Source: Bacillus thermozeamaize (GTDB lineage Bacteria > Bacillota > Bacilli > ZCTH02-B2). Taken from it: DNA of 50,257 nt. The DNA is taken from the NCBI GenBank assembly GCA_002159075.1, contig LZRT01000113.1:1-50257 (forward strand), written 5' to 3'. The notes beneath the pieces are model-generated. The model was given only the letters and a program-made list of their open reading frames with translations. It was not told where the DNA came from and did no database searches. Positions 42,199 through 50,257 of the stretch are shown here, piece after piece; the stretch's first letter is position 1; each line of letters begins with the position of its first letter. Made by a program: the position numbers and the translations under genes.

Positions 42199-42564
42199 AT
42201 GGACACATATCTCAACAGTTACTTGATGCTCTCCGTTTTTTTGCTGTTGAGCATCTTTCTGCCAATCGCGGCTTTGTTTGTGGGACGTCTTTTGAGACCC
42301 AGCAACCCGACGCCGGAAAAGCAAACCACGTATGAAAGCGGTGTCGACCCGAAGGGAAAAAGCTGGGTGCGTTTTCATGTTCGTTACTACATGTTTGCCT
42401 TGTTGTTCGTGCTTTTTGACGTGGAGGCGCTGTTCCTGTTGCCATGGGCGGTCGCTTTTGACCAGTTGGGATTGTTTGCGTTCATCGAAGCCGTTCTGTT
42501 TGTCGTTCTGCTGTTCATCGGTTTGGTCTATGCCTGGAAGAAGAAGGTGTTAGAATGGGTTTAG
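42199..42564 (+). CDS. nuoA: NADH-quinone oxidoreductase subunit A
   Basis: This is a 121-residue membrane subunit with three helices. [38 protein letters not shown] is read in pieces as the family signature, with ESGVDP in the loop and FDVEALFL in helix 2. GGGGGGAAG precedes ATG 42199. The frame is open from an ATG at 42124, also preceded by AGGA, which would add 25 polar residues. The shorter form equals the family norm. It overlaps nuoB by ten bases. Confidence 0.93.
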   Translation: MDTYLNSYLMLSVFLLLSIFLPIAALFVGRLLRPSNPTPEKQTTYESGVDPKGKSWVRFHVRYYMFALLFVLFDVEALFLLPWAVAFDQLGLFAFIEAVLFVVLLFIGLVYAWKKKVLEWV

Positions 42565-43088
42565 AATTGGAACTGGAAGGGCTGGATCTGGAGGAGCTGC
42601 AGGCCGCTGAGGAGTTAAAGCGGAATGTTCTTTTTACGACCGTGGAACAGATCAAGGCGTGGGCGCGCAGCAACTCGATGTGGCCCTTGACGTTCGGCCT
42701 GGCCTGCTGCGCCATTGAGATGATGAACGCGGGCGCACCGCATTACGATTTGGACCGGTTCGGCGTGATCTTCCGGCCGTCGCCGCGACAGTCTGATTTG
42801 ATGATCGTGGCCGGGACCGTGACGAAGAAGATGGGACCGCTGCTCCGGCGGCTGTACGATCAGATGCCGGAACCCAAGTATGTGATCGCGATGGGTTCCT
42901 GCGCCACGGCAGGCGGGCCCTATGTCCGTTCCTATGCGGTGGTCAAGGGCGTGGATCAGATTGTGCCGGTAGACGTGTATATTCCGGGCTGCCCTCCCAA
43001 TCCGGCGGCGTTGATATACGGAATCAAGAAATTGCAGTATAAAATCCGCTACGAGGCGCGAACCGGAAAGAAGGTGACCGACGGATGA
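42555..43088 (+). CDS. nuoB: NADH-quinone oxidoreductase subunit B
   Basis: This is a 177-residue subunit that holds cluster N2, which donates electrons to quinone. The ligands are Cys51-Cys52 ([12 protein letters not shown]), Cys116 ([10 protein letters not shown]) and Cys146 (IPGCPPNP). The first 25 residues are unusually Glu/Leu-rich. It overlaps both neighbours (nuoA by ten bases, nuoC by four). Confidence 0.96.
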   Translation: MGLELELEGLDLEELQAAEELKRNVLFTTVEQIKAWARSNSMWPLTFGLACCAIEMMNAGAPHYDLDRFGVIFRPSPRQSDLMIVAGTVTKKMGPLLRRLYDQMPEPKYVIAMGSCATAGGPYVRSYAVVKGVDQIVPVDVYIPGCPPNPAALIYGIKKLQYKIRYEARTGKKVTDG

Positions 43089-44008
43089 GCCGGGAAGAGG
43101 ACACCAAGCGCGCACCGCAGCCGGAAGAAAAGGCGGAGCGGGCGCCGGCGGGACAAGAGGAAAAAGCGACAGCCGCCGCGGCGAATGAAACGGGCGAAGC
43201 CGGTGGGGCTGAGGCGGCGCGCGGCGCGAGTGAAGCAGGAGGCGCAAGTGAAGCGGACGGCGCAAGTGAAACGGGTGGCGCGAGGCAAGCGGGCGGAACG
43301 GATGCCGGCGAGGTAACCGAGAAGCTGGCCAGAGAGCGGGATGGAAAGCCTGGTGCGGGCGCCCGCGGGACGACGGCCAGCCAGGTGGATGACCCGGAAA
43401 CGGACAAGACTCCCCGTCCCCAGACCGCGTCGCCGCGTCAGGAAGCGAAAGCCCCGGCGAGAGGCCGTGCGGCAGGAGCGCCGAGGGCAGGCGCCGGCAA
43501 GCAGGCGGAAGAGAAGCCGGAGAAACCCTCGCCCAAACAACCCTGGTTAGACAGGCTTGTCGGGCGGCTCAAGGAGCGGTTTGGCGAGGGTGTGGTGGAA
43601 GAGGCGTTGATCAACCGCCTGAGCCAGGATCGGCCGACCCTGGTTGTGAACAAGGAACACTGGCTGGAGGTGGCCCGTTTCCTCAAGGAGGATCCGGAGC
43701 TTTCCTTTGTTTACCTGAGTGACATTGTGGGTGTCGATTACGTTCAATACATGGAAGTGGTGTACCACCTCGTCTCCATCGCGCACCGTGAACACCTCAC
43801 CGTGAAGGTCAGGACGGATCGGGAAGAGCCAAGCGTTCCTTCGGTGGTTTCCGTTTGGGCAGGAGCAAACTGGCAGGAACGGGAGGCGTACGATTTGCTG
43901 GGAATTCGGTTTGCCGGGCACCCCGATCTGCGCCGTATCATGCTGCCGGAGGACTGGGTGGGCCATCCGCTGCGCAAGGATTATGAGCCGTATGACATCG
44001 AGATTTAG
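43085..44008 (+). CDS. nuoC: NADH-quinone oxidoreductase subunit C with a long low-complexity N-terminus
   Basis: This 307-residue protein has its conserved 30-kDa domain only from about residue 152. [20 protein letters not shown] and [20 protein letters not shown] are followed by the signature [20 protein letters not shown] and [20 protein letters not shown]. The first ~150 residues are Ala/Glu/Gly/Lys-rich, with near-repeats such as [19 protein letters not shown]. No other domain is seen in them. The ATGA overlap with nuoB fixes the start. N-terminal extensions of this kind occur in other Bacillales NuoC proteins; their function is not known to me. Confidence 0.93.
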   Translation: MSREEDTKRAPQPEEKAERAPAGQEEKATAAAANETGEAGGAEAARGASEAGGASEADGASETGGARQAGGTDAGEVTEKLARERDGKPGAGARGTTASQVDDPETDKTPRPQTASPRQEAKAPARGRAAGAPRAGAGKQAEEKPEKPSPKQPWLDRLVGRLKERFGEGVVEEALINRLSQDRPTLVVNKEHWLEVARFLKEDPELSFVYLSDIVGVDYVQYMEVVYHLVSIAHREHLTVKVRTDREEPSVPSVVSVWAGANWQEREAYDLLGIRFAGHPDLRRIMLPEDWVGHPLRKDYEPYDIEI

Positions 44009-44047
44009 CGCGTGTGCCGCTGGTGGACGAGTTGGAGGTGTACGGAG

Positions 44048-45145
44048 ATGATTCGGACCGAAGAATTGACGTTGAACGTGGGGCCCCAGCATCCCAGCAC
44101 CCATGGCGTCTTGCGTCTTGTCGTGACGTTGGATGGGGAGCGGATCACGCATGTGGAGCCCGTCGTCGGCTATTTGCACCGGGGAACGGAGAAGTTGGCG
44201 GAAGATCTCAATTTTACCCAGATCATTCCTTATACCGACCGGATGGATTATCTGGCGGCGATGTTGAACAACTATAACCTGGTACATGCTGTGGAAACGT
44301 TGATGGGCTTGGAGATCCCCGAGCGGGCAGAGTATTTGCGGGTCATTACCATGGAGCTGAACCGGGTGGCAAGTCACCTGGTTTGGTTTGGGACCTACCT
44401 GCTGGACATCGGGGCGTTAAGTCCATTTCTTTTTGCTTTCAACGAGCGGGAGACGATTCTCAATCTGTTCAATGAACTGTGCGGGGCGCGCCTGACCTAC
44501 AGCTACATGCGCGTCGGCGGTGTCAAGTGGGATGCGCCGGAGGGCTGGCTGGAGAAAGTGGCGCAGTTTGTCCAGCGCATGCGCCAGAAAGTGGACGAGT
44601 TTCACACGCTGGTCACGGGGAACGAAATCTTCCTCTCCCGGATGCGCGGGGTCGGAAAGTATGACGCGGAGACGGCCCTGGCCTTTGGGCTGAGCGGGGT
44701 CAACCTGCGTTGTACCGGGGTGAATTACGACATCCGCAAGTTCAAGCCCTATTCGATCTACGACCGGTTTGACTTTGAGGTTCCCCTTTCGGAGGAAGGG
44801 GATTGCTATGCCCGGTATATGTTGCGCCTGGAGGAAATCCGGCAGTCCTTGCGGATTGTGGAGCAGGCGGTGGCGCAGATTCCGGATGGGCCGATCATGG
44901 CGAAGGTGCCGAAGATGCTGCGTCCGCCCAAGGGTGAAGTGTTCACCTCCATCGAGGGGGCACGGGGAGAGCTGGGTTGCCACATTGTCAGCGACGGCAA
45001 GGACCGGCCTTACCGGATCAAGTTTCGCCGTCCTTCCTTTGTGAACCTGCAGATTCTCCCGAAATTGGCCGTGGGCCTTTCGATGTCCGACTTTGTGGCG
45101 GTTCTCGGTGCCATTGACATTGTCCTTGGGGAGGTGGACGGCTGA
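44048..45145 (+). CDS. nuoD: NADH-quinone oxidoreductase subunit D
   Basis: This is a 365-residue 49-kDa-type subunit that forms the quinone-binding site with NuoB. LNVGPQHPSTHGVLRLVVTL and GYLHRGTEKLAED are the N-terminal signatures, and DYLAAMLNNYNLVHAVE contacts the quinone cavity. GGAGGTG lies eight bases before ATG 44048. It is slightly short because the N-terminal extension of some homologues is absent. It is followed directly by nuoH (one-base overlap), without nuoE, F or G. Confidence 0.95.
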   Translation: MIRTEELTLNVGPQHPSTHGVLRLVVTLDGERITHVEPVVGYLHRGTEKLAEDLNFTQIIPYTDRMDYLAAMLNNYNLVHAVETLMGLEIPERAEYLRVITMELNRVASHLVWFGTYLLDIGALSPFLFAFNERETILNLFNELCGARLTYSYMRVGGVKWDAPEGWLEKVAQFVQRMRQKVDEFHTLVTGNEIFLSRMRGVGKYDAETALAFGLSGVNLRCTGVNYDIRKFKPYSIYDRFDFEVPLSEEGDCYARYMLRLEEIRQSLRIVEQAVAQIPDGPIMAKVPKMLRPPKGEVFTSIEGARGELGCHIVSDGKDRPYRIKFRRPSFVNLQILPKLAVGLSMSDFVAVLGAIDIVLGEVDG

Positions 45146-46164
45146 TGATCGACTGGCTGCACCAGCCGATGACGTTCGGCACTTTTGTCTGGATGGCGCT
45201 TTTCGCGGTGTTGCTGCTCGTCATCGTGCTCGGATTTGTCACGTATGTCATCTACTTCGAGCGGAAAGTGATCGGCTGGATTCAGCTGCGGCACGGACCG
45301 ACGCAGGTGGGGCCGTTCGGGCTCCTTCAGACACCGGCCGATGTGCTGAAGCTGCTCCTCAAGGAGGACATCATCCCGAAGCTGGCTGACAAGCCGCTGT
45401 TCATCCTGGCCCCGGTGCTCGCCTTTGTGCCTTCTTTCACGGTCGTTGCCGTGATCCCGTTTACGGACGCCATCGGTTTTACGGACACCAACGTGGCCCT
45501 GCTGATTTACATCGCGCTGAGCGGCATTACCATCCTGGGCATCCTGCTTGGGGGGTGGGCTTCCAACAACAAATATTCCCTGCTCGGCGGGATGCGTTCG
45601 GCTGCCCAGATGATCAGCTACGAAATCCCCCTGCTCCTCTCGGTGCTTGGGGTGGTTGTGATGGCCGGCACGATGAATCTGCGCGGCATCGTGGAATACC
45701 AGCAGCAGATGGGCGTTTGGTTTGTCGTTCCTCAAATCATCGGGTTCCTGATCTTTTTGATCGCCGCCAATGCGGAGATGAACCGCTCGCCTTTTGACCT
45801 GCCGGAAGCGGAATCGGAGCTGGTGGCCGGGTATCACACGGAGTACAGCGGTTTCCGCTTCGCCATCTTCATGCTGACGGAGTATGTGTACATGTTTGCC
45901 ATGTCCTCCCTGATCGTCGTGCTGTTTCTCGGCGGCTGGCTGCCGCCTTTGCAATGGGTGCCGGGCCTGCAGTTTTTGCAGGCGGTTCCGGGAATCATCT
46001 GGTTTCTCCTGAAGTTTGTGGCGGTCGTCTTTTACTGGATCTGGCTGCGGGCCACGATGCCCCGTTTCAAGACGGAGCTGCTGATGAAGTTTGCCTGGAA
46101 GGTGCTGCTTCCGGTCAGCCTGCTGAACCTGGTGGCGACGGCCCTGATCAAGGCCATGGTTTGA
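45145..46164 (+). CDS. nuoH: NADH-quinone oxidoreductase subunit H
   Basis: This is a 339-residue membrane subunit at the peripheral-arm interface. It has eight or so helices. The loop YFERKVIGWIQLRHGPTQVG, the quinone-channel region AEMNRSPFDLPEAESELVAG, and YHTEYSGFRFAIFMLTEYVY are conserved. The start overlaps the nuoD stop (TGATG). Confidence 0.95.
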   Translation: MIDWLHQPMTFGTFVWMALFAVLLLVIVLGFVTYVIYFERKVIGWIQLRHGPTQVGPFGLLQTPADVLKLLLKEDIIPKLADKPLFILAPVLAFVPSFTVVAVIPFTDAIGFTDTNVALLIYIALSGITILGILLGGWASNNKYSLLGGMRSAAQMISYEIPLLLSVLGVVVMAGTMNLRGIVEYQQQMGVWFVVPQIIGFLIFLIAANAEMNRSPFDLPEAESELVAGYHTEYSGFRFAIFMLTEYVYMFAMSSLIVVLFLGGWLPPLQWVPGLQFLQAVPGIIWFLLKFVAVVFYWIWLRATMPRFKTELLMKFAWKVLLPVSLLNLVATALIKAMV

Positions 46165-46224
46165 GAACGTGTTTTGAAAACGTGATTCGAAAATCGGAAG
46201 GTTTTCCATCTGGAGGTGGAAAAA

Positions 46225-46644
46225 ATGTCAGCCATTCCCGGCTTTATGAAAGGCCTGGGGTATACCTTCAAGCAGATGTTTGAGCAGAAGTCCACCTATG
46301 ATTATCCTGACAAGCCGCTGGAGATGCCGGAGCGTTTCCGCGGCATCCAATACCTGGATGTGGACAAATGCATTGTCTGTCTGCAATGCGAGCGGATCTG
46401 CCCGACGCAGTGCATCGACATTCAGGGCAAGCCGAATCCCGCAGGCAAGGGAAAGGTGCTGGAGAGTTTTGACATCAATTTCGAGATCTGCATCCTCTGC
46501 GACTTGTGCACGGAGGTTTGCCCAACGGAAGCCATCCTGATGACCAACAACTACGAGCTGTCCGTCTACAGCCGTGACGAATTGTTCAAGGACATGAAAT
46601 GGCTGAGCGAGAATGACACAAAGATCCGCCGAGGTGACGCTTGA
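46225..46644 (+). CDS. nuoI: NADH-quinone oxidoreductase subunit I
   Basis: This 139-residue ferredoxin-like subunit has two 4Fe-4S motifs, CIVCLQCERICP and CILCDLCTEVCP, which hold clusters N6a and N6b. ATG 46225 follows GGAGGTGG at seven bases. The 60-base gap before it holds an imperfect 13-bp repeat (GAGAACGTGTTTT then GAAAACGTGATTC, 46163-46188). Confidence 0.95.
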   Translation: MSAIPGFMKGLGYTFKQMFEQKSTYDYPDKPLEMPERFRGIQYLDVDKCIVCLQCERICPTQCIDIQGKPNPAGKGKVLESFDINFEICILCDLCTEVCPTEAILMTNNYELSVYSRDELFKDMKWLSENDTKIRRGDA

Positions 46645-47148
46645 ATGGACTGGACCCTGATCGCCTTTTTCGTCCTGGCCATGGTCGCCATCGGCGGGGC
46701 GCTCTACATGCTCAACCTGTACAAAGTGGTACACATGGTGGTGGCGCTGGCTTTTACCTTTTTCGGACTGGCCGGCATCTATGTGTTGCTGGAGGCGGAG
46801 TTTATCGCCTTTGCCCAGATCATGGTGTATTCCGGGGCGATTACCATCCTGATGATCTACGGAATTATGATGACGCGCCATGATGCGGAAGACATCCCCA
46901 TCCGCCGCCCGGTGCACACCTTGTTTGCCGTGGCGGGTGTTGGGGGGCTCTTCGTGTTTCTCCTGTATGGGATTATGACCACCCCATGGCAGGCGCCTGC
47001 GGACAAGCCGCTGGCGGAGAACAACGTCAAGGAGCTTGGGCTGGCGCTGTTCAACAAGTACGTGATCCCCTTTGAACTGGCGGCAATGATGTTGTTGGCG
47101 GCATTGGTCGGGGCCGTTGTCTTGGCCAGACGGGAGGTGGAGGATTAG
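46645..47148 (+). CDS. nuoJ: NADH-quinone oxidoreductase subunit J
   Basis: This is a 167-residue membrane subunit with five hydrophobic segments. YKVVHMVVALAFTFFGLAGI and EFIAFAQIMVYSGAITILMI are typical of NuoJ (ND6). The ATG directly follows the nuoI stop (TGAATG), and GAGGTGA serves as ribosome binding site. Confidence 0.94.
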   Translation: MDWTLIAFFVLAMVAIGGALYMLNLYKVVHMVVALAFTFFGLAGIYVLLEAEFIAFAQIMVYSGAITILMIYGIMMTRHDAEDIPIRRPVHTLFAVAGVGGLFVFLLYGIMTTPWQAPADKPLAENNVKELGLALFNKYVIPFELAAMMLLAALVGAVVLARREVED

Positions 47149-47457
47149 ATGGTAAATCTGGCGTCTTATCTGTCCATTGCGGCGATTTTGTTTTGTCTCG
47201 GATTGTTCGGCGTGCTGACCAAGCGCAATGCCGTGATTGTCTTGCTTTCCATTGAGCTCATGCTCAACGCCGTCAACCTGAACCTGGTGGCCTTTTCCAA
47301 ATACGGCCTGTTTCCGGGACTGGACGGCCAGGTGTTCACGTTGTTTTCTCTCACGGTGGCGGCAGCCGAAGCGTCGGTGGGGCTGGCCATCCTGATTGCC
47401 CTCTTCCGAAACAGGGGCACGGCTGAGGTCAACGAGATGGATTTGATGAAGAGGTGA
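47149..47457 (+). CDS. nuoK: NADH-quinone oxidoreductase subunit K
   Basis: This is a 102-residue three-helix subunit (ND4L). [20 protein letters not shown] carries the conserved glutamate of helix 2, and [17 protein letters not shown] the second. The ATG directly follows the nuoJ stop, and GGAGGTGGAGG precedes it. Confidence 0.95.
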   Translation: MVNLASYLSIAAILFCLGLFGVLTKRNAVIVLLSIELMLNAVNLNLVAFSKYGLFPGLDGQVFTLFSLTVAAAEASVGLAILIALFRNRGTAEVNEMDLMKR

Positions 47458-47462
47458 TCCCG

Positions 47463-49325
47463 ATGACCGCATATATTTGGCTCATACCGGTACTTCCGCT
47501 GCTGGTCTTTCTTTTTCTGATCGGATTCGGCAGCAGGCTCAAGCAGGCGGCAGGGTATCTTGCCTCTCTGGCGGTTGCCGTCTCGTTTGTCCTCTCGTTG
47601 TACGTCCTGGCCGAACAGTGGATGATGGCAGGGTCTTTCGTGCGGCAGGTCAGCTGGCTGACGGCGGGGGAGACGACGTTCTCGGTCGGTCTGGAAGTGA
47701 ACCGGCTCAATGCGCTGATGCTGGGGATTGTCAGCTTTGTCAGCCTGTTGGTACATATTTACTCGCTGGGTTATATGCAGGGCGATGAGCGGTACGGCAC
47801 CTATTTCGCCTACCTGGCGCTGTTTACCTTTTCCATGCTGGGGCTGGTGATCTCTCCCAACCTGTTGCAGACCTACATTTTCTGGGAGCTGGTAGGCCTG
47901 AGCTCGTTCTTGCTGATCGGTTTCTGGTATTTCAAGCCGGAGGCGCGTGAGGCGGCCAAGAAGGCGTTTCTGATGACGCGGGTGGGCGACGTGGCCCTTT
48001 TTGCCGGGATGATCCTGCTGTTCTGGCAGGTGGGTTCCTTCCAGTTCAGCGAAATTTTCGCGGCGGTGGATGCGGGAAAGATCCCGTCCGGGATGGTGAC
48101 CCTTACGGCCATCCTGATCTTTATTGGCGCGATGGGCAAATCGGGACAGTTTCCGCTGCATACGTGGCTGCCGGATGCGATGGAGGGACCGACGCCGGTC
48201 AGCGCATTGATCCACGCAGCCACCATGGTGGCCGCCGGGGTGTACTTGGTGGCGCGGACCTATCCGTTGTTTGAGGCGTCAGAGACGGCGCTGTTGGTGG
48301 TTGCGGCAGTGGGCGGTTTTACGGCCATTTTTGCCGCTTCCATCGGCCTTGTGCAGACGGACATCAAGCGGGTGCTGGCCTATTCGACGGTCAGCCAACT
48401 GGGCTACATGATGTTGGCTCTGGGAGCGGCCGGATATACCGCGGCCGTCTTTCACCTGGGCACGCACGCTTTTTTCAAGGCGCTGTTGTTCCTCGCCGCG
48501 GGCGCAGTGATTCATGCGCTCCATACGCAGGATATCCGGGAGATGGGCGGTCTCTGGCGGAAGATGCCGCTGACCGGATGGGTGTTTTTGATCGGGGCGC
48601 TGGCCATCTCGGGAATTCCTCCGTTTGCCGGCTATTTTTCCAAAGAAGAGATCTTGCTGGCCACCTGGGAGAGCGGCCATCCCTTTCTTTTCTGGCTGGC
48701 GCTCGCCGCCGTCTTTTTCACCTCCTTTTACATGTTTCGCCTGTACTTCATGGTGTTTGCCGGTGCGCCGCAAAAGGAGGGACTGATCCGGCCCATCGGC
48801 CGCGAGATGTCGGTACCCATGATTATACTGGCCATTCTGAGCGTCGTCGCCGGATGGGTCAACACGCCGTGGAGCCACGGCCTGGCCAGTTGGCTGAGCG
48901 CGGATCAGTTGACCGCTTCCTATGCGGCGCCCACGTTCAACGGCTGGATTACGGTCCTGTCTGTCCTGCTGGCGTTGGGTGGCATCGGGCTGGCCTTCCT
49001 GATGTATTACCGCGAGGCATTGTCGCCGGCGCGTCTGGCTGACCGGTTTTCTGCGGTCTATCAGGTGTTGCTGAACAAGTACTGGATTGATGAACTGTAT
49101 CGGGTGACGGTGGTTTGGCTTGCCGTTCAGATGGGCAGACTGTTGCAGTGGATTGACCGCTGGATCATTTCCGGTCTGGTGGCGCTGGCAGGGATGCTGG
49201 CCGCGGGTGTGGGCCGGCTGGGGGCGGGCTTGCAGACAGGACAGGTGCAGACCGCCCATCTGGTCAGCGTGGTGGGACTGGTCGTCCTGCTTCTGATCTT
49301 GACCCTGGGGGGTGTCTGGCTGTGA
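47463..49325 (+). CDS. nuoL: NADH-quinone oxidoreductase subunit L
   Basis: This is a 620-residue antiporter-like proton-pumping subunit. FWELVGLSSFLLIGFWYFKP, GKSGQFPLHTWLPDAMEGPT, and ALIHAATMVAAGVYLVAR are the Mrp/ND5 signatures. IKRVLAYSTVSQLGYMMLAL and TQDIREMGGLWRKMP follow. The lateral-helix region is near the C-terminus. ATG 47463 is favoured by GAGGTGAT; a GTG three codons upstream overlaps that site. Confidence 0.95.
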   Translation: MTAYIWLIPVLPLLVFLFLIGFGSRLKQAAGYLASLAVAVSFVLSLYVLAEQWMMAGSFVRQVSWLTAGETTFSVGLEVNRLNALMLGIVSFVSLLVHIYSLGYMQGDERYGTYFAYLALFTFSMLGLVISPNLLQTYIFWELVGLSSFLLIGFWYFKPEAREAAKKAFLMTRVGDVALFAGMILLFWQVGSFQFSEIFAAVDAGKIPSGMVTLTAILIFIGAMGKSGQFPLHTWLPDAMEGPTPVSALIHAATMVAAGVYLVARTYPLFEASETALLVVAAVGGFTAIFAASIGLVQTDIKRVLAYSTVSQLGYMMLALGAAGYTAAVFHLGTHAFFKALLFLAAGAVIHALHTQDIREMGGLWRKMPLTGWVFLIGALAISGIPPFAGYFSKEEILLATWESGHPFLFWLALAAVFFTSFYMFRLYFMVFAGAPQKEGLIRPIGREMSVPMIILAILSVVAGWVNTPWSHGLASWLSADQLTASYAAPTFNGWITVLSVLLALGGIGLAFLMYYREALSPARLADRFSAVYQVLLNKYWIDELYRVTVVWLAVQMGRLLQWIDRWIISGLVALAGMLAAGVGRLGAGLQTGQVQTAHLVSVVGLVVLLLILTLGGVWL

Positions 49326-50257
49326 TGCTCTGGACAACGGCACTGTTGCTGTCGCCGCTGCTTGGCATCCTCATCCTCACCTTTCTCCCGCGGGAAAGCA
49401 AGCGGCTTTTGCAAACGGTGGGCGTACTGGTTGCGCTGGTGCCGCTGGTGCTTGCGTTGCTGATGTATGCCCAGTTTGACCGGGATGCCGAAGGGATGCA
49501 GTTTGACGGCTCAGTCCCTTGGTTTGCGATCCCTATCCCGGGGGGGATGGGGCAAGGATTTGTCTTTGAATATACGGTGGGCGTTGACGGGCTGTCGATG
49601 GCGCTCATCCTTTTGACGGCCATCGTCAGCTGCGTGGTCGCCCTTGCGGCGGTGCACCTTGCAGAGCGGGTGAAAGCGTTCCTGATGCTGCTCTTCCTCC
49701 TTGAGGCGGGGCTTTTGGGAACGTTTGTCTCCCTGAACCTGCTCCTGTTTTTCCTGTTCTTTGAGTTGGTGATTGTGGCGATGTATTTTCTCATCAGCTT
49801 CTGGGGTTTCAGAGAACGGGAGTCGGCCGGCATTCAGTTTCTCCTCTATAACGGGATTGGGTCGCTGATATTGCTTTTGGCCCTGATCGTTTTGTTGTTA
49901 CATACGGGGACGCTGGATTTTCTGCAATTGCAGTCGATGCTGGGGAATGAACAGTACCGGACGATGGCAGGTCTCGGCGATCCGCTTCGCTGGGGCGTGC
50001 TCCTGGCCATCCTTGCCGCTTTTGCGGTCAAGTTGCCCGTGGTGCCGCTGCATACCTGGATGATTCGGGTGAACCAGGAAGCGCATCCGGCCGTCGTGAT
50101 GCTGGAATCGGGACTGGTGTTGAAGATCGGCGGGTACGGAATGATGCGCCTCGGCGTGGGGCTGTTCCCCGATCTGATGGCCAGTCTGGGGTCCCTCTTG
50201 GCCATCCTTGGTCTGGTGAACCTGTTCTACGGCGGGTTTCTCGCGCTCGTCCAGCAG
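49325..50257 (+). CDS. nuoM: NADH-quinone oxidoreductase subunit M, 5' part
   Basis: The first 311 codons are present and the gene runs off the right edge. The ATG overlaps the nuoL stop (TGATG). It begins MLWTTALLLSPLLGILILTF. FEYTVGVDGLSMALILLTAI, FELVIVAMYFLISFWG, and KLPVVPLHTWMIRVNQEAHP with AVVMLESGLVLKIGGYGMMR identify NuoM (ND4), a proton-pumping antiporter-like subunit. nuoN is expected beyond the window. Confidence 0.94.
   Translation, partial: MLWTTALLLSPLLGILILTFLPRESKRLLQTVGVLVALVPLVLALLMYAQFDRDAEGMQFDGSVPWFAIPIPGGMGQGFVFEYTVGVDGLSMALILLTAIVSCVVALAAVHLAERVKAFLMLLFLLEAGLLGTFVSLNLLLFFLFFELVIVAMYFLISFWGFRERESAGIQFLLYNGIGSLILLLALIVLLLHTGTLDFLQLQSMLGNEQYRTMAGLGDPLRWGVLLAILAAFAVKLPVVPLHTWMIRVNQEAHPAVVMLESGLVLKIGGYGMMRLGVGLFPDLMASLGSLLAILGLVNLFYGGFLALVQQ

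Overview
The window is a GC-rich, gene-dense stretch of a spore-forming Bacillales chromosome. Nearly all genes lie on the + strand. From fadF to the nuo operon the order follows the conserved Bacillus backbone: fadF, acdA, rpoE, pyrG, spo0F, fbaA, fructose-6-phosphate aldolase/transaldolase-like gene, murA, glpX, rho, rpmE, prfA, prmC, spoIIR, ywlC, mntP, ywlE, rpiB, ywlG, glyA, upp, mnaA, atp operon, nuo operon. Spo0F, SpoIIR and a YhcN/YlaJ-type lipoprotein point to an endospore former. The GC-rich composition and a complex I operon next to the ATP synthase operon resemble thermophilic Bacillales, but genus and growth temperature cannot be read from the sequence.

Layout: (1) 1-1190 is the only accessory-looking part. 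It holds a leftward tnpB of the IS200/IS605 type whose end cuts an AraC-type regulator gene, followed by a decayed spacer. (2) 1191-14045 is a fatty-acid and branched-acyl degradation block: FadF, thiolase, 3-hydroxyacyl-CoA dehydrogenase, acyl-CoA dehydrogenase, MeaB, a TetR regulator, fused isobutyryl-CoA mutase IcmF, and a convergent acyl-CoA ligase. Two matching inverted-repeat operators, before the thiolase gene and before tetR, suggest one regulon under the TetR protein. (3) 14157-25722 holds information-processing and central-metabolism genes, including a pyrG leader with the features of CTP-sensed reiterative-transcription attenuation. (4) 25729-34544 runs from prmC to mnaA, with a cluster of three perfect DnaA boxes just before ywlC. 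(5) 34604-41983 is the F1Fo ATP synthase operon (atpZ, I, B, E, F, H, A, G, D, C), with its own promoter and terminator. (6) 42049 to the right edge is an 11-subunit-type complex I operon (nuoA, B, C, D, H, I, J, K, L, M...) without nuoE, F or G.

The genes fit a single energy theme. Acyl-CoA oxidation feeds electrons through FadF to quinone. Complex I and the quinone pool build the proton gradient that the ATP synthase uses. No tRNA, rRNA or CRISPR array was seen. I found no clearly novel multi-gene system. The most unusual signals are many exact short tandem duplications (11-20 bp) confined to intergenic gaps, a 6 x 15-bp minisatellite, a 57-residue insertion in the arginine phosphatase YwlE, a 150-residue low-complexity extension of NuoC, and several regulatory sites (pyrG attenuator, TetR operators, DnaA boxes, tandem Spo0A boxes).
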